NCBI RefSeq assembly: GCF_029960815.1
Contig: NZ_JASBRE010000037.1
Span: 1-46,626 of the forward strand
From: Pseudomonas sp. AL03
Lineage (GTDB): Bacteria > Pseudomonadota > Gammaproteobacteria > Pseudomonadales > Pseudomonadaceae
DNA: 46,626 nucleotides
Direction of reading: 5' to 3'
Shown one piece after another: positions 24,468 to 33,412 of the stretch. The number at the start of each line of letters is the position of its first letter. Positions within the stretch are counted from its first letter, which is position 1. The translations under genes were made by a program, and so were the position numbers. The notes beneath the pieces were generated by a model that worked only from the letters and a program-made list of their open reading frames with translations, ran no database searches and was not told the origin of the DNA.

Positions 24468-24639
24468 CGGAAACTCCAGGGGATGGTCGCGCTTTGAGGG
24501 CGATCATCCCATGGAGGTTGTGACGCATTCCAGCGCGTTGTATCGAAAGAGCTTCTGTGGCGAGGGGGCTCGCCATGGAGTGTTGAACTGAGGCTGGTGG
24601 TGGGCGAAACCCGTTAGATTGACGTACGAGCTTTTTGCT

Positions 24640-25551
24640 TTACTCGTTCGAAACTATCGAACGTGTTATCGGCACTTTGGTGGTTGATCGCGAGGTGGCG
24701 ATGGCTGCACCGGCAATAATCAGCAGCGCAGGGATGATCAGAATCGGGCTGGCATGGCTGCGCCCGACGGTGATCAGCAACAACGTGGACATCAGCGGCG
24801 CCAGGTAGGAAAGCGCACCCAGCGTCGCCAGACTGCCGTGTTTGGTGGCGTGGTCCCAGGCAAAAAACGCCAGTCCTACCGGCCCCAGACCGAGGACGAC
24901 AATCGCGGTCCATTGGCTGAAGTCGGGCTGTACCGTGGTTTCGAAGGCCAGGTGACAGACCAGTCCGGCCACGGCGACCAGACCGCAGATTCCGCCGATG
25001 ATGCTGCTCGGTACTTCGCTGAACCGGCGGTTGATTACCGAGTAAACCGACCAGATCAGCGCACAGCCAAACGCCGCGAGATAACCGGCGATGGGCATCG
25101 CGGCACCCGCATTCGGGGCGCGCTGCTGCATGATGAAAGCGGTGCCAGCCAAGCCCAGCAGTGCGCCGAGCAATTGCCGTTTGTGCAGCTTTTCGCCGGC
25201 TGAGAACGCCGACAGCAACACCAGCAACAGCGGCCAAAGGTAATTGATCAAGCTGGCTTCGGCCGCCGGGGCGGCTTTGAGCGCGAAAAAGTACAGCGCG
25301 TGATAAACGAAAATCCCGACGAACCCGGTCGCCCAAACGGCCCAGGGCTGGCGCCAGCTATTGAACCCGGCGATCCCGCGTCGGCCCAGAATCACCAGGC
25401 TCGCCACGAACGCCGCGCCGAAACCCAGTGTCAGCAGCTCAAACGGTGGAATGCCTTCGGTGAGGGTGGTCAGCAAGGCCAGGGAAGACCAGAGCACTAT
25501 CGCAATCACGCCGACGGCCGTAGCGCTGTGGCTGTTTCGGAGCTGAGTCAT
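24640..25551 (-). CDS. DMT-superfamily (EamA) exporter, YddG-like
   Basis: A 303-residue membrane protein with ten predicted helices in two EamA repeats. IAIVLWSSLALLTTLTEGIP, ALYFFALKAAPAAEASLINY, and the second-half AYLAAFGCALIWSVYSVINR and VLGLGPVGLAFFAWDHATKH are typical of the YddG group of amino acid (aromatic) exporters. The start at 25551 follows AAGGAAC. Forms a possible two-gene unit with the upstream membrane-protein gene (58 bp). Confidence 0.87.
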   Translation of the reverse strand: MTQLRNSHSATAVGVIAIVLWSSLALLTTLTEGIPPFELLTLGFGAAFVASLVILGRRGIAGFNSWRQPWAVWATGFVGIFVYHALYFFALKAAPAAEASLINYLWPLLLVLLSAFSAGEKLHKRQLLGALLGLAGTAFIMQQRAPNAGAAMPIAGYLAAFGCALIWSVYSVINRRFSEVPSSIIGGICGLVAVAGLVCHLAFETTVQPDFSQWTAIVVLGLGPVGLAFFAWDHATKHGSLATLGALSYLAPLMSTLLLITVGRSHASPILIIPALLIIAGAAIATSRSTTKVPITRSIVSNE

Positions 25552-25609
25552 GTCTGTTCCTTCAGCGCGATGAGCGGGCTACCATCCTGGCCCGATGACA
25601 TCGAGCAGC

Positions 25610-26404
25610 TTAGCGTTTGATTGCCGTACGTCCAGCGTCCGCCGTCGGGCTCATCGGTTTTGCCAGCAAGCGCTTGGTCACTCCGAGCATGCCCACTGAC
25701 ACCGCGACGCCAAGGGCAAACGCGGTCAGACCCATGCCAGGCAACGCCAACGCCAACACCAGGCAAAACGCCGCGAACGAATACATTCCGGTCGCCGTCG
25801 CCCGCAACAAAGCAGCGGTAAACGCCGGACCGCGGGTTTGCTGGGAGAACACCGCCATCACGCTGCCCAGCACCGGGAACACGGCAAGCAGGCCGCTCCA
25901 GCGTTCGCCGACGGTGCTGGCCAACAACGTGACCGCGAGGGTGAGCAGGGCGCCGGCAATCATGCGCAACAGCAGTTTGTCGGACTTCGGCACCGGACCT
26001 GAAACGATTGGCTGTACCGAGGGAAACAAATACGGCGCCGCCAGCAGGGCAGTCGCGGCGGCGATCACCGAGAACACCAGGGACGGTGGAGTCAACGACA
26101 GCACAACGGCCGCCGTGGCCCAGACCGACAGCGATATCACCAGCGCCCACGGCCAACTCGCGCGTTGTGCAACCTGAGCGTAGGTTACGCAAAAGGCAAT
26201 CATCGCGAACATCGCAGACAGTGCTGCCGTCGCCGATTGAGCGGCGAACACCTGGCCCTGTTCGATGGCGAGAAAGAACAGAATCGGCCCAACCACCACC
26301 GGCAACCCCGACAACCAACCGGCGACACTCGGTCCCCAGCGTTTACCGGCCAGGGAAATCAACAAGAGAAATCCTGGGATGACCAGCAGTTTGAGTATCA
26401 GCAC
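25610..26404 (-). CDS. Integral membrane protein of unknown function
   Basis: A 264-residue protein with about eight hydrophobic helices and a GTG start preceded by AGAGG at 7 nt. KRWGPSVAGWLSGLPVVVGP near the N-terminus and AVFPVLGSVMAVFSQQTRGP further on are almost mirrored, suggesting an internal duplication of a four-helix unit. I do not recognise a named family. Same direction as the YddG-like exporter 58 bp downstream. Confidence 0.8.
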   Translation of the reverse strand: MLILKLLVIPGFLLLISLAGKRWGPSVAGWLSGLPVVVGPILFFLAIEQGQVFAAQSATAALSAMFAMIAFCVTYAQVAQRASWPWALVISLSVWATAAVVLSLTPPSLVFSVIAAATALLAAPYLFPSVQPIVSGPVPKSDKLLLRMIAGALLTLAVTLLASTVGERWSGLLAVFPVLGSVMAVFSQQTRGPAFTAALLRATATGMYSFAAFCLVLALALPGMGLTAFALGVAVSVGMLGVTKRLLAKPMSPTADAGRTAIKR

Positions 26405-26567
26405 ACACGCACCTCTGACCTGAGTGAGGCGGCAACGTTAGCATTGCGGGTGAGTGATTGCTCTATAGGTGTCGTGATTTTGTATACAAATATCAGGGCC
26501 GCAATCGACACGGGGTTTGCGTGTACACCAAAAAGCGTGAGGCCGATGCGGGTGCTGATCGTTCCCA

Positions 26568-26665
26568 CGCTCTGCGTGGGAATGCCTCAATGGACGCTCC
26601 GCGTCCGCTTCGGCAGGGACGCGGAGCGTCCCGGGCTGCATTCCCACGCAGAGCGTGGGAACGAT
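26568..26665. repeat. REPIN class B with nested inner palindrome
   Basis: GATCGTTCCCACGCTCTGCG... at 26568-26594 returns as its reverse complement at 26639-26665. Between them GACGCTCCGCGTCC and GGACGCGGAGCGTC (26593-26632) form a second inner inverted pair, giving a nested hairpin. Located beside the LysR remnant. Confidence 0.85.
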
Positions 26666-26672
26666 CAGTCTG

Positions 26673-27035
26673 TCAGTGGTGTGAAAACGCCTCGACCACA
26701 AAGTCTATGAACACCCGGGTCTTGGCCGGCATCAACGTCCGGCTCGGGTAATACAGCGAAATCGGCCCCGCGTCGGCGTGCCAATCGGGCAGCAGGCGCA
26801 CCAATTCGCCACGCTGGATATTCGCCCGCACATCCGGCATTACCAGCAGTGACACGCCCAAGCCAAGTATCGCCGCTTCGCGCATGGCGGCCGGATCATT
26901 GAGCACAATGTTTTCGTTCAGATTGGCAGGTGCTTCATTGCCCGCGCCATCGTGCATCAGCCAGTGGCGAATCCGCCCGGTGCGGGTGCCGCGCATCACA
27001 ATGCCGGTGTGTCCGGACAGGTCCGCCGGTCTGGA
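26673..27035 (-). pseudogene. 3' remnant of a LysR-type regulator gene
   Basis: About 120 codons encode the C-terminal effector-domain half of a LysR regulator: PADLSGHTGIVMRGTRTGRI, NLNENIVLNDPAAMREAAIL, GLGVSLLVMPDVRANIQRGE and a typical end (RVFIDFVVEAFSHH). The helix-turn-helix and the first half are gone. Similarity stops at about 27035, where the rightward remnant of an oxidoreductase begins. The two were a divergent pair, and a single deletion removed both 5' ends. The right limit is approximate. Confidence 0.82.
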
Positions 27036-27039
27036 GAAT

Positions 27040-27399
27040 TTTGGTGGGCGGATTGTCATCGACGCCAACAACTCAATCGAGGCGCCGTCGTTCAAAGCGG
27101 TGGATTTGCAAGGCCGCACCTCCAGCGAAGTGTTTGCCGAATGGGTGCCCGGTGCGAGGGTGGTGAAGGCGTTCAATCACCTTCAGGCACGTTCTCTGGA
27201 GAGCGATCCGACGGCGGAGGGTGCGCGGCGAGTGCTGTTTCTCTCTGGTGATGATGCCGATGCGAAAGCTCAAGTGGCAGCGCTCATCGAACAGCTGGGC
27301 TTCTTCGGGATCGACCTTGGGGGATTGAGCGTCGGGGCGCGGCTGATGCAGTTTCCAGGCGGTCCGCTGCCGGTGCTGAATCTGGTGAAATTTGCCTGA
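27040..27399 (+). pseudogene. 3' remnant of an F420H2/NADPH-type reductase gene
   Basis: About 120 codons match the C-terminal half of NADPH-dependent F420 reductase-like oxidoreductases: GRIVIDANNSIE, VDLQGRTSSEVFAEWVPGAR, VVKAFNHLQARSLESDP, RRVLFLSGDDADAKAQVAAL and LMQFPGGPLPVLNLVKFA ending at TGA 27399. The N-terminal Rossmann nucleotide-binding motif is missing, so it cannot be active. The left limit is the junction with the LysR remnant. Confidence 0.8.
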
Positions 27400-27410
27400 C
27401 GACGCAACCT

Positions 27411-27542
27411 GTAGCAGCTGGCGAAGCCTGCGTTCGGCTGCGAAGCAGTCGCCAAACCTGAACACGCGGTACTCCTGATGCACCGCACTGCCTGATTCCA
27501 CGACTGCTTCGCAGCCGAACGCAGGCTTCGCCAGCTGCTACA
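27411..27542. repeat. REPIN class A, third copy
   Basis: GTAGCAGCTGGCGAAGCCTG (27411) and its reverse complement ending at 27542 enclose a spacer of about 45 bp. Nearly identical to the copy at 2239-2370, 25 kb away. Confidence 0.85.
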
Positions 27543-27665
27543 AAGTATGCGGCGCAGCGTAGATTTATGACTGACTGTAGGACCCAGTGCGATGTGAATC
27601 GCACCGGGTGTTTTGCCAGACGGCGAACGGATCTTCGTGGGTCCCCGCGCCGTCTGTTGAACGCT

Positions 27666-28847
27666 TTACGCCCGTTCGATCGCCAGTGCCACGCCCTGAC
27701 CACCACCGATGCACAGGGTGGCGAGGCCTTTTTTGGCGTCACGCTTGATCATTTCATGCAGCAAGGTCACCAGCACCCGGCAACCCGATGCACCGATCGG
27801 GTGACCCAGCGCGATGGCGCCGCCGTTGACGTTGACTTTGTTCAGGTCCCATTCCAGGTCCTTGGCCACCGCCAGAGATTGCGCAGCGAACGCTTCGTTG
27901 GCTTCGATCAGGTCCAGTTGGTCGATGGACCAACCGGCCTTGTCCAGGCAACGACGAGTCGCGCTGACCGGGCCGATGCCCATGATCGCCGGGTCGACGC
28001 CCGCGTTGGCGTACGCAGCGATTTTCGCCAGCACTGGCAGGCCGAGGGCCTTGGCTTTTTCGGCGCTCATCAGGATCACGGCGGCGGCGCCGTCGTTCAG
28101 GGACGAGGCGTTACCGGCGGTTACCGAACCGTCTTTTTTGAAGGCGGGTTTCAGTTTGCCCAGCGCTTCAGCGGTGGTACCTGCTCGGGGTTGTTCGTCA
28201 ACCTGGAAAGCAACCGGATCGCCTTTGCGCTGAGGAATCAGGATCGGCGTGATCTCGTCGGCAAAACGCCCGGCTTCGATGGCGGCCGTGGCTTTCTGCT
28301 GCGAGGCCGCGGCGAAGGCGTCTTGCTGTTCGCGGGTCAGGTTGTACTTGTCAGCCAGGTTTTCGGCAGTGATGCCCATGTGGTAATCGTTGAACGCATC
28401 CCACAGGCCGTCGCTGATCATGGTGTCGACAATTTGCGCGTGACCCATGCGCAGACCGGTGCGCGCACCGGGCATGACGTAATTGGACAGGCTCATGTTT
28501 TCCTGGCCGCCCGCAATGATCACGTCGGCATCGCCGCAACGAATCGCCTGGGTCGCCAGATGCAGCGCTTTGAGGCCCGAACCGCAGACCTTGTTCAGGG
28601 TCATCGCCGGCACGGTAAACGGCAGGCCGGCCTTGATCGCTGACTGGCGCGCTGGGTTTTGTCCGGCGCCGGCGGTCAACACCTGGCCCATGATCACTTC
28701 ATCGACTTCAGCAACATCCAGACCGGTTTGTGCCAGCAGCTGGCGGATCACCGCAGCGCCGAGGTCAACGGCGGAAACATTCGCCAGGGCACCCTGGAAA
28801 CTGCCGATGGCGGTACGGGTGGCGGCGACAATGACGACTTCTTGCAT
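27666..28847 (-). CDS. atoB: Acetyl-CoA acetyltransferase (thiolase) AtoB
   Basis: A 393-residue thiolase with nucleophile Cys88 (KVCGSGLKA), His349 (GHPIGASG) and Cys379 (CIGGGQG); NEAFAAQSLAVAKD is also conserved. It cleaves acetoacetyl-CoA with CoA into two acetyl-CoA. It is the last gene of the leftward dhcA-dhcB-atoB operon, 11 bp after dhcB, so it finishes breakdown of the acetoacetyl-CoA or dehydrocarnitinyl-type product made by the transferase. Start at 28847 (MQEVV), AGGA upstream. Confidence 0.95.
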   Translation of the reverse strand: MQEVVIVAATRTAIGSFQGALANVSAVDLGAAVIRQLLAQTGLDVAEVDEVIMGQVLTAGAGQNPARQSAIKAGLPFTVPAMTLNKVCGSGLKALHLATQAIRCGDADVIIAGGQENMSLSNYVMPGARTGLRMGHAQIVDTMISDGLWDAFNDYHMGITAENLADKYNLTREQQDAFAAASQQKATAAIEAGRFADEITPILIPQRKGDPVAFQVDEQPRAGTTAEALGKLKPAFKKDGSVTAGNASSLNDGAAAVILMSAEKAKALGLPVLAKIAAYANAGVDPAIMGIGPVSATRRCLDKAGWSIDQLDLIEANEAFAAQSLAVAKDLEWDLNKVNVNGGAIALGHPIGASGCRVLVTLLHEMIKRDAKKGLATLCIGGGQGVALAIERA

Positions 28848-28858
28848 GGAATGATTCC

Positions 28859-29524
28859 TCACTGAGCAGCGAACTGCATTTCTGGAACGTGATCCGGCAC
28901 GATCAGTTTACCGGCCGTCTTGGCGACAATCTCCTCAACGCTGACGCCCGGTGCACGTTCCTTGAGAATGAACGCGCCGTCCTGGATTTCCAGGTAGGCG
29001 AGGTCGGTCAACACACGCTTGATGCACCCGGCGCCGGTCAGCGGCAGGCTGCATTTGGACAACAGCTTGGACTCACCGTCCTTGGACGCGTGGGTCATGA
29101 TGACGATGATGTTGTCTGCACCGGCTACCAGGTCCATCGCGCCGCCCATGCCCTTGACCAGTTTGCCGGGAATCATCCACGAGGCGATGTTGCCTTCCAC
29201 GTCCACTTCAAACGCACCGAGTACGGTCAGGTCGACATGACCACCGCGGATCATCGCGAAGGACTCGGCCGAGGAAAAGATCGACGCGCCGATACGTGCG
29301 GTCACGGTTTGTTTGCCGGCGTTGATCATGTCGGCATCGATGGTTTCTTCAGTAGGAAAGGGGCCCATGCCCAGCAGGCCGTTTTCCGACTGCAGCATGA
29401 CTTCCATGCCTTCAGGGATGTAGTTGGCGACCAGGGTCGGAATGCCGATGCCCAGGTTCACGTAAAAACCGTCCTGCATTTCGCGGGCGACGCGTTGAGC
29501 CATTTGTTCGCGGGAAAGTGCCAT
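28859..29524 (-). CDS. dhcB: 3-oxoacid/dehydrocarnitine CoA-transferase subunit B
   Basis: A 221-residue beta subunit of family I CoA transferases. The catalytic Glu lies in SENGLLGMGPFP; GIGIPTLVANYIP and GAFEVDVEGNIASWMIPGK are family blocks. With subunit A it moves CoA from succinyl-CoA or acetyl-CoA to acetoacetate or dehydrocarnitine. The gene order (A-B-thiolase with a divergent LysR gene) is that of P. aeruginosa dhcAB-atoB, which is needed for carnitine use; scoB/atoA are alternative names. AAGGAA precedes the start. Confidence 0.92.
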   Translation of the reverse strand: MALSREQMAQRVAREMQDGFYVNLGIGIPTLVANYIPEGMEVMLQSENGLLGMGPFPTEETIDADMINAGKQTVTARIGASIFSSAESFAMIRGGHVDLTVLGAFEVDVEGNIASWMIPGKLVKGMGGAMDLVAGADNIIVIMTHASKDGESKLLSKCSLPLTGAGCIKRVLTDLAYLEIQDGAFILKERAPGVSVEEIVAKTAGKLIVPDHVPEMQFAAQ

Positions 29525-29557
29525 TGTTGTTATTCCTTCAGGTCCGGGGGCAGGGGA

Positions 29558-30256
29558 TCACTTACGCACGGTGCGCTGTTCGATGCGCTTCTCGAACGTG
29601 CCGCAAATGACCCGGTCGACGTAGATGCCAGGGGTGTGGATCTGCGCCGGGTCCAGCTCGCCGGGTTCGACGATTTCTTCGACTTCGACCACGGTGATCT
29701 TGCCGGCAGTGGCGGCCAGGGGATTGAAGTTCTGGGCGGTATGGCGATAGATCACGTTGCCGAAATGGTCGGCTTTCCAGCCTTTGACGATGGCGAAGTC
29801 ACCGGTGATGGATTCTTCCATCAGGTACTTGCGACCGTGGAATTCGCGCACTTCCTTGCCGTCGGCAACCGGAGTGCCGACGCCGGTGGCGGTGAAGAAA
29901 GCGGGGATGCCGGCACCGCCAGCGCGCATTTTTTCGGCCAGGGTGCCTTGAGGGGTCAGGACCACTTCGATGGCGCCGCTCAGCAGTTGTTCTTCGAACA
30001 TCTTGTTCTCGCCCACATACGAAGCGACAACCTTGCGAATCTGCCGGTCTTCCAGCAGCACACCGAGGCCGAAACCGTCGACGCCGCAGTTGTTGGAAAC
30101 CACCGTGAGGTCGCGAGTGCCTTTGCGCTTGATTTCGGCGATGAGGTTTTCCGGGATCCCGCACAGACCGAAGCCGCCGGCGATCACGGTCATGCCGTCT
30201 TCAAGACCTGCCAGAGCTTCCTCATAGGAACTCACGCGCTTGTCGAAACCTGCCAT
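29558..30256 (-). CDS. dhcA: 3-oxoacid/dehydrocarnitine CoA-transferase subunit A
   Basis: A 232-residue alpha subunit with the glycine-rich CoA-binding motif VIAGGFGLCGIPENLI and blocks TVVSNNCGVDGFGLGVLL, GGAGIPAFFTATGVGTPVADG and RHTAQNFNPLAATAG. Partner of subunit B, 33 bp downstream. Start at 30256 (MAGFDKR) with AGAGGTG upstream; a GTG at 30262 is also in frame. First gene of the operon, 150 bp from divergent dhcR. Confidence 0.92.
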   Translation of the reverse strand: MAGFDKRVSSYEEALAGLEDGMTVIAGGFGLCGIPENLIAEIKRKGTRDLTVVSNNCGVDGFGLGVLLEDRQIRKVVASYVGENKMFEEQLLSGAIEVVLTPQGTLAEKMRAGGAGIPAFFTATGVGTPVADGKEVREFHGRKYLMEESITGDFAIVKGWKADHFGNVIYRHTAQNFNPLAATAGKITVVEVEEIVEPGELDPAQIHTPGIYVDRVICGTFEKRIEQRTVRK

Positions 30257-30406
30257 ATGCACCTCTTTTATTCTTTGTGGGCGGCTGGCTAGCCGTAGGG
30301 GTTGAGTGTCTCGTCAGTGAATTCATTTGTTAAGTTGATTTTTAAGGTTGATTGATAGATAAAACTCACCAATCACCTGCCCCGTACTACGTTGGAGACA
30401 CCGGTC

Positions 30407-31309
30407 ATGACAGTCAAGCAGATCCGCGCGTTCCTGGCCGTGGCCCAGAGTTTGAGTTTTGCTGTGGCCTGCGAGCGGTTGCACCTGTCGCAATCGGCGT
30501 TGAGCCTGACCATCAAGGCGTTGGAGGAGGGGCTGGGCGGGCGTCTGTTCACCCGCAATACACGCAATGTGGCGTTGACGGCTGAAGGCGAGTCGCTGGT
30601 GCCATTGGCTCGGCGGCTGATTGCTGATTGGGACAATGCCGAGGATGAACTGCGGCAGCGTTTTACGCTTCAGCGCGGTCGCGTGACGTTGGCGGCAATG
30701 CCGTCGTTTGCCGGCAACTTGCTGCCGCCGATCCTGAAAACCTTCCGCGCGCGGTATCCCAAGGTCAACGTCACCGTGAATGACGTGATCAACGAGCAGG
30801 TGCTAGAGATGGTGCGTGATCGGCAGGTCGAACTGGGGGTAGCGTTTGAGCCGACTCAGAGTTCGTCGCTGGAATTCACGCCGTTGTACATGGATCGGTT
30901 TGTTGCCGTTGTGCCGAAGGATTCTCCTTTTGCCGAACTGGAAGACATCGATTGGCAGACCTTGCTCAAGGAGCCGTTTATTACCTTGCAGCGTCCGTCG
31001 ACGGTGCGGGTGATGCTGGAGGAGCACTTGCAGGCGCGGGGTATGAAATTGCCGGTGGAGTTTGAAAGCCATCAATTGGCGACGGTTGGGCGGATGGTGG
31101 CGAGCGGGTTGGGGGTGAGTGCAGTGCCGGCGTTGTGCGCCGGGCAGATGCGGGAGCTGGGTGCGCGGTGTATTACCTTGCGGGACCCGGTGGTGGAACG
31201 GGCGATTGGGGTGTTGACGAAGCCTGGGGTGGAATTGTCGGCGGCGGCTCAGGCGTTGTTCGATATTCTTAAAGCCGAAAACCTCGGCCAACAAGTTTCT
31301 ATGCCTTGA
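30407..31309 (+). CDS. dhcR: LysR-family regulator, DhcR-like
   Basis: A 300-residue LysR regulator. The winged helix-turn-helix covers residues 1-60 (FLAVAQSLSFAVACERLHLS, SALSLTIKALEEGLGGRLF), followed by the effector domain (VELGVAFEPTQSSSLEFTPL, GRMVASGLGVSAVPALCAGQ). It is divergent from dhcA-dhcB-atoB as in P. aeruginosa, where the equivalent gene controls dehydrocarnitine use. The ATG at 30407 is used because similarity starts at MTVKQIRAF. The AT-rich 150-bp gap is the probable operator; I could not fix a T-N11-A site with confidence. Confidence 0.87.
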   Translation: MTVKQIRAFLAVAQSLSFAVACERLHLSQSALSLTIKALEEGLGGRLFTRNTRNVALTAEGESLVPLARRLIADWDNAEDELRQRFTLQRGRVTLAAMPSFAGNLLPPILKTFRARYPKVNVTVNDVINEQVLEMVRDRQVELGVAFEPTQSSSLEFTPLYMDRFVAVVPKDSPFAELEDIDWQTLLKEPFITLQRPSTVRVMLEEHLQARGMKLPVEFESHQLATVGRMVASGLGVSAVPALCAGQMRELGARCITLRDPVVERAIGVLTKPGVELSAAAQALFDILKAENLGQQVSMP

Positions 31310-31319
31310 ACACGGTCAC

Positions 31320-31427
31320 CTGTGGGCGCGAGCCGGCTCCGGGCGGCGATCCGACGAAGAGGCTGGCACATTCGATATCGATGTCGCCTGATACCGAGCT
31401 CGCGAGCAGGCTCGCTCCCACAGGAGT
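31320..31427. repeat. Imperfect inverted repeat of the TGTGGGAGCGAGC type
   Basis: CTGTGGGCGCGAGCCGGCTC (about 31319) pairs imperfectly with GAGCAGGCTCGCTCCCACAG (31407-31426). It sits between convergent dhcR and the sirtuin gene and could act as a terminator. Confidence 0.6.
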
Positions 31428-31443
31428 TGGGTTTCGTCAGTTT

Positions 31444-32286
31444 TCAAGTGGACAGTTTTTGGGCCAGTAAGGGCAAAAGCTGTTCGCACGGCGCCTCTAT
31501 TTTTATATCCAGAATCTCATCCGCCCGAGTCTTCCCCAAATTGATCGCAATCAACGGCTTCCCCTGATCTGCCACCGCCCGGCACAACCGAAACGCCGAA
31601 TACGCCATCAACGAAGACCCGACCACCAACAATCCCGCCGCCTTTTCGACCGCCGCCATTGCCTTGGCCGCCGTCGCCTGCGCCACGTTCTCGCCAAAAA
31701 ACACCACGTCCGGCTTCATCCGTTCCCCTGCGCAGTGCGGACAATGCGGTACCTGAAAGCGCGCTTCAAAAGCCGCGTCGAGCAGGGTATCGCCATCCGG
31801 TGCCTGCACCGCGTCCACCCCGGCCAGATACGGGTTCTGCACTTCCATCAGTTGCTGGATCGAATCCCGTTCGCTGCGCTTCCCGCAGTCCAGGCACAGG
31901 ACCCGGTGCAGGCTTCCGTGGAGTTCGATGACGTCATGGCTGCCGGCCTGGTCGTGCAGGGTGTCGACGTTTTGAGTGATCAGCTCGCTGATCTGCTGCG
32001 AACTTTGCAAACTGGCCAAAGCCTCGTGGGCCACGTTCGGCTGAGCCTGGCGCACCCGTGGCCAACCGAGCATCGCTCGCGCCCAATAGCGCCGCCGGGA
32101 TTCGGGTGCCGAGAGAAATTCCTGATACATCATCGGCTGCCGGCCACGCCGCACGCCTTGGTTGTCGCGGTAGTCCGGAATGCCCGACGGGGTGCTGATG
32201 CCGGCACCGGTCAGGACCACAAACGGCTGGTCAGCCATTAACTGCTGGAGGCGGTCGAGTTGTTCGCGAATGGGGCTGCATGGCAT
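31444..32286 (-). CDS. Sir2-family NAD-dependent protein deacetylase
   Basis: A 280-residue sirtuin. GAGISTPSGIPDYRD binds NAD, TQNVDTLHDQAGS and the catalytic His in ELHGSLHRV follow, and a zinc ribbon is given by CLDC and the later CPHC. The segment between the Cys pairs is long (about 60 residues), as in the class II/SIR4-like bacterial branch. It should remove acetyl or longer acyl groups from lysines and release nicotinamide. Start ATG 32286 with GGAG 8 nt upstream. Confidence 0.93.
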   Translation of the reverse strand: MPCSPIREQLDRLQQLMADQPFVVLTGAGISTPSGIPDYRDNQGVRRGRQPMMYQEFLSAPESRRRYWARAMLGWPRVRQAQPNVAHEALASLQSSQQISELITQNVDTLHDQAGSHDVIELHGSLHRVLCLDCGKRSERDSIQQLMEVQNPYLAGVDAVQAPDGDTLLDAAFEARFQVPHCPHCAGERMKPDVVFFGENVAQATAAKAMAAVEKAAGLLVVGSSLMAYSAFRLCRAVADQGKPLIAINLGKTRADEILDIKIEAPCEQLLPLLAQKLST

Positions 32287-32306
32287 GTTCAACACTCCGC
32301 AGGGCC

Positions 32307-32352
32307 TGTAGGAGCTGCCGAAGGCTTGGGCCGCGTTCGGCAGCTCCTACAA
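32307..32352. repeat. Short inverted repeat (REP-like)
   Basis: TGTAGGAGCTGCCGAAGGCT and its near reverse complement (CGCGTTCGGCAGCTCCTACA) form a stem between the methyltransferase 3' end and the sirtuin start, where it could also act as a terminator. Confidence 0.7.
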
Positions 32353-32365
32353 TAACTAACGGTAG

Positions 32366-33412
32366 TTACTTGCGCGCCTCCAGAATCAGGTTGAACGGTG
32401 TTTCCGTGGCCCGACGGAACGTCTTGAACCCCGCCTCGGTGAAGACTTTGCGCAGTCGCGCCTCGCCAGCCTGGGCGCCGAGCCCGAGGCCGACTTCCTG
32501 GGACAGCGAGTTCGGTGTGCAGATGAAGGTCGAGGCGGCGTAGAACAACCGACCAACGGGGGTGGTGTTGTCGTCGAGCGAGTCATTGGCGAACGGTTCC
32601 ACCAGCAACACCGTGCCGTCCGGTTTCAGCGAGTCATAAGCGTGCCGCGCTGCACCCACCGGGTCGCCCATGTCGTGCAGGCAGTCGAAGTAGCAGACCA
32701 GGTCATAGTCGTTGCCGGGGTAGCTTTTTGCCGTGCCCTGGAAGAACCGCGCCCGCCCGGACACGCCACCTGCTTCGGCGCGCTGGGTGGCGACCGTAAC
32801 AGAGGGCGCGTGGTAGTCGAAACCGACGAACCGCGAATCGGGGAACGCCTGGGCCATGATCACGGTTGATGCGCCATGCCCGCAGCCGATATCGGCCACC
32901 TTGGCGCCAGCCTCCAGTTTGGCGACCACGCCTTCGAGTGCCGGCAGCCATTCGGCGACCAAGTGCGCTTTGTAACCGGGCCGGAAGAACCGCTCCGTGC
33001 CGCTGAACATGCACGGATGGTGATCGCCCCAGGCGAGGGCACCATCGCCGCGCATGGCGTTGACCAGTTTGTCCTTGTCATGGAAAAACGATGCGACTAC
33101 CCCGATGCCACCCGCTATATAGACCGGCGAATCTTCGATCGCCAGCGCCAGGGCTTGCTCTTCGGGCAGGCGGAACTGACCGTTGGTGTGTTCCATGTAG
33201 CCGGAAGCGGCGTGGGCGCTGAGCCATTCGCGCAGCAGGCGGGTGTTGCAGCCGGTTTTGTCAGCGAGGGCTTCAGGGGTGACTGGCTGACTGTCGGCCA
33301 TGGCCCGGTACAGTCCAAGCTCTTCGCCGAGGATGACATTGGCAAGCATCGCCGCGCCGCCCATGTCGTTCACCAGTTTACCCATGAAATCATTGAGTCT
33401 GGCCTCGTCCAT
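32366..33412 (-). CDS. Class I SAM-dependent methyltransferase with winged-helix N-terminus
   Basis: A 348-residue protein. Residues about 15-90 form a dimerisation/winged-helix domain (LGLYRAMADSQPVTPEALAD, TRLLREWLSAHAASGYME), then the SAM-binding domain with motif I VADIGCGHGASTVIMAQAFP, FDYHAP (acidic end of strand 2) and CYFDCLHDMGDP (post-I). The layout is like plant/bacterial O-methyltransferases or ubiquinone-type methyltransferases. Substrate unknown. It is divergent from the MNIO gene across 319 bp. Confidence 0.87.
   Translation of the reverse strand: MDEARLNDFMGKLVNDMGGAAMLANVILGEELGLYRAMADSQPVTPEALADKTGCNTRLLREWLSAHAASGYMEHTNGQFRLPEEQALALAIEDSPVYIAGGIGVVASFFHDKDKLVNAMRGDGALAWGDHHPCMFSGTERFFRPGYKAHLVAEWLPALEGVVAKLEAGAKVADIGCGHGASTVIMAQAFPDSRFVGFDYHAPSVTVATQRAEAGGVSGRARFFQGTAKSYPGNDYDLVCYFDCLHDMGDPVGAARHAYDSLKPDGTVLLVEPFANDSLDDNTTPVGRLFYAASTFICTPNSLSQEVGLGLGAQAGEARLRKVFTEAGFKTFRRATETPFNLILEARK

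Noticed and set aside
26568..26665. CRISPR-like repeat or IS end
   Set aside because: Only one inverted pair with nested arms, no direct repeat series and no transposase; it matches REP doublets.
28889..30292. Rightward frame of 467 codons opposite dhcA/dhcB
   Set aside because: Spans two well-recognised leftward CoA-transferase genes and has no family similarity.
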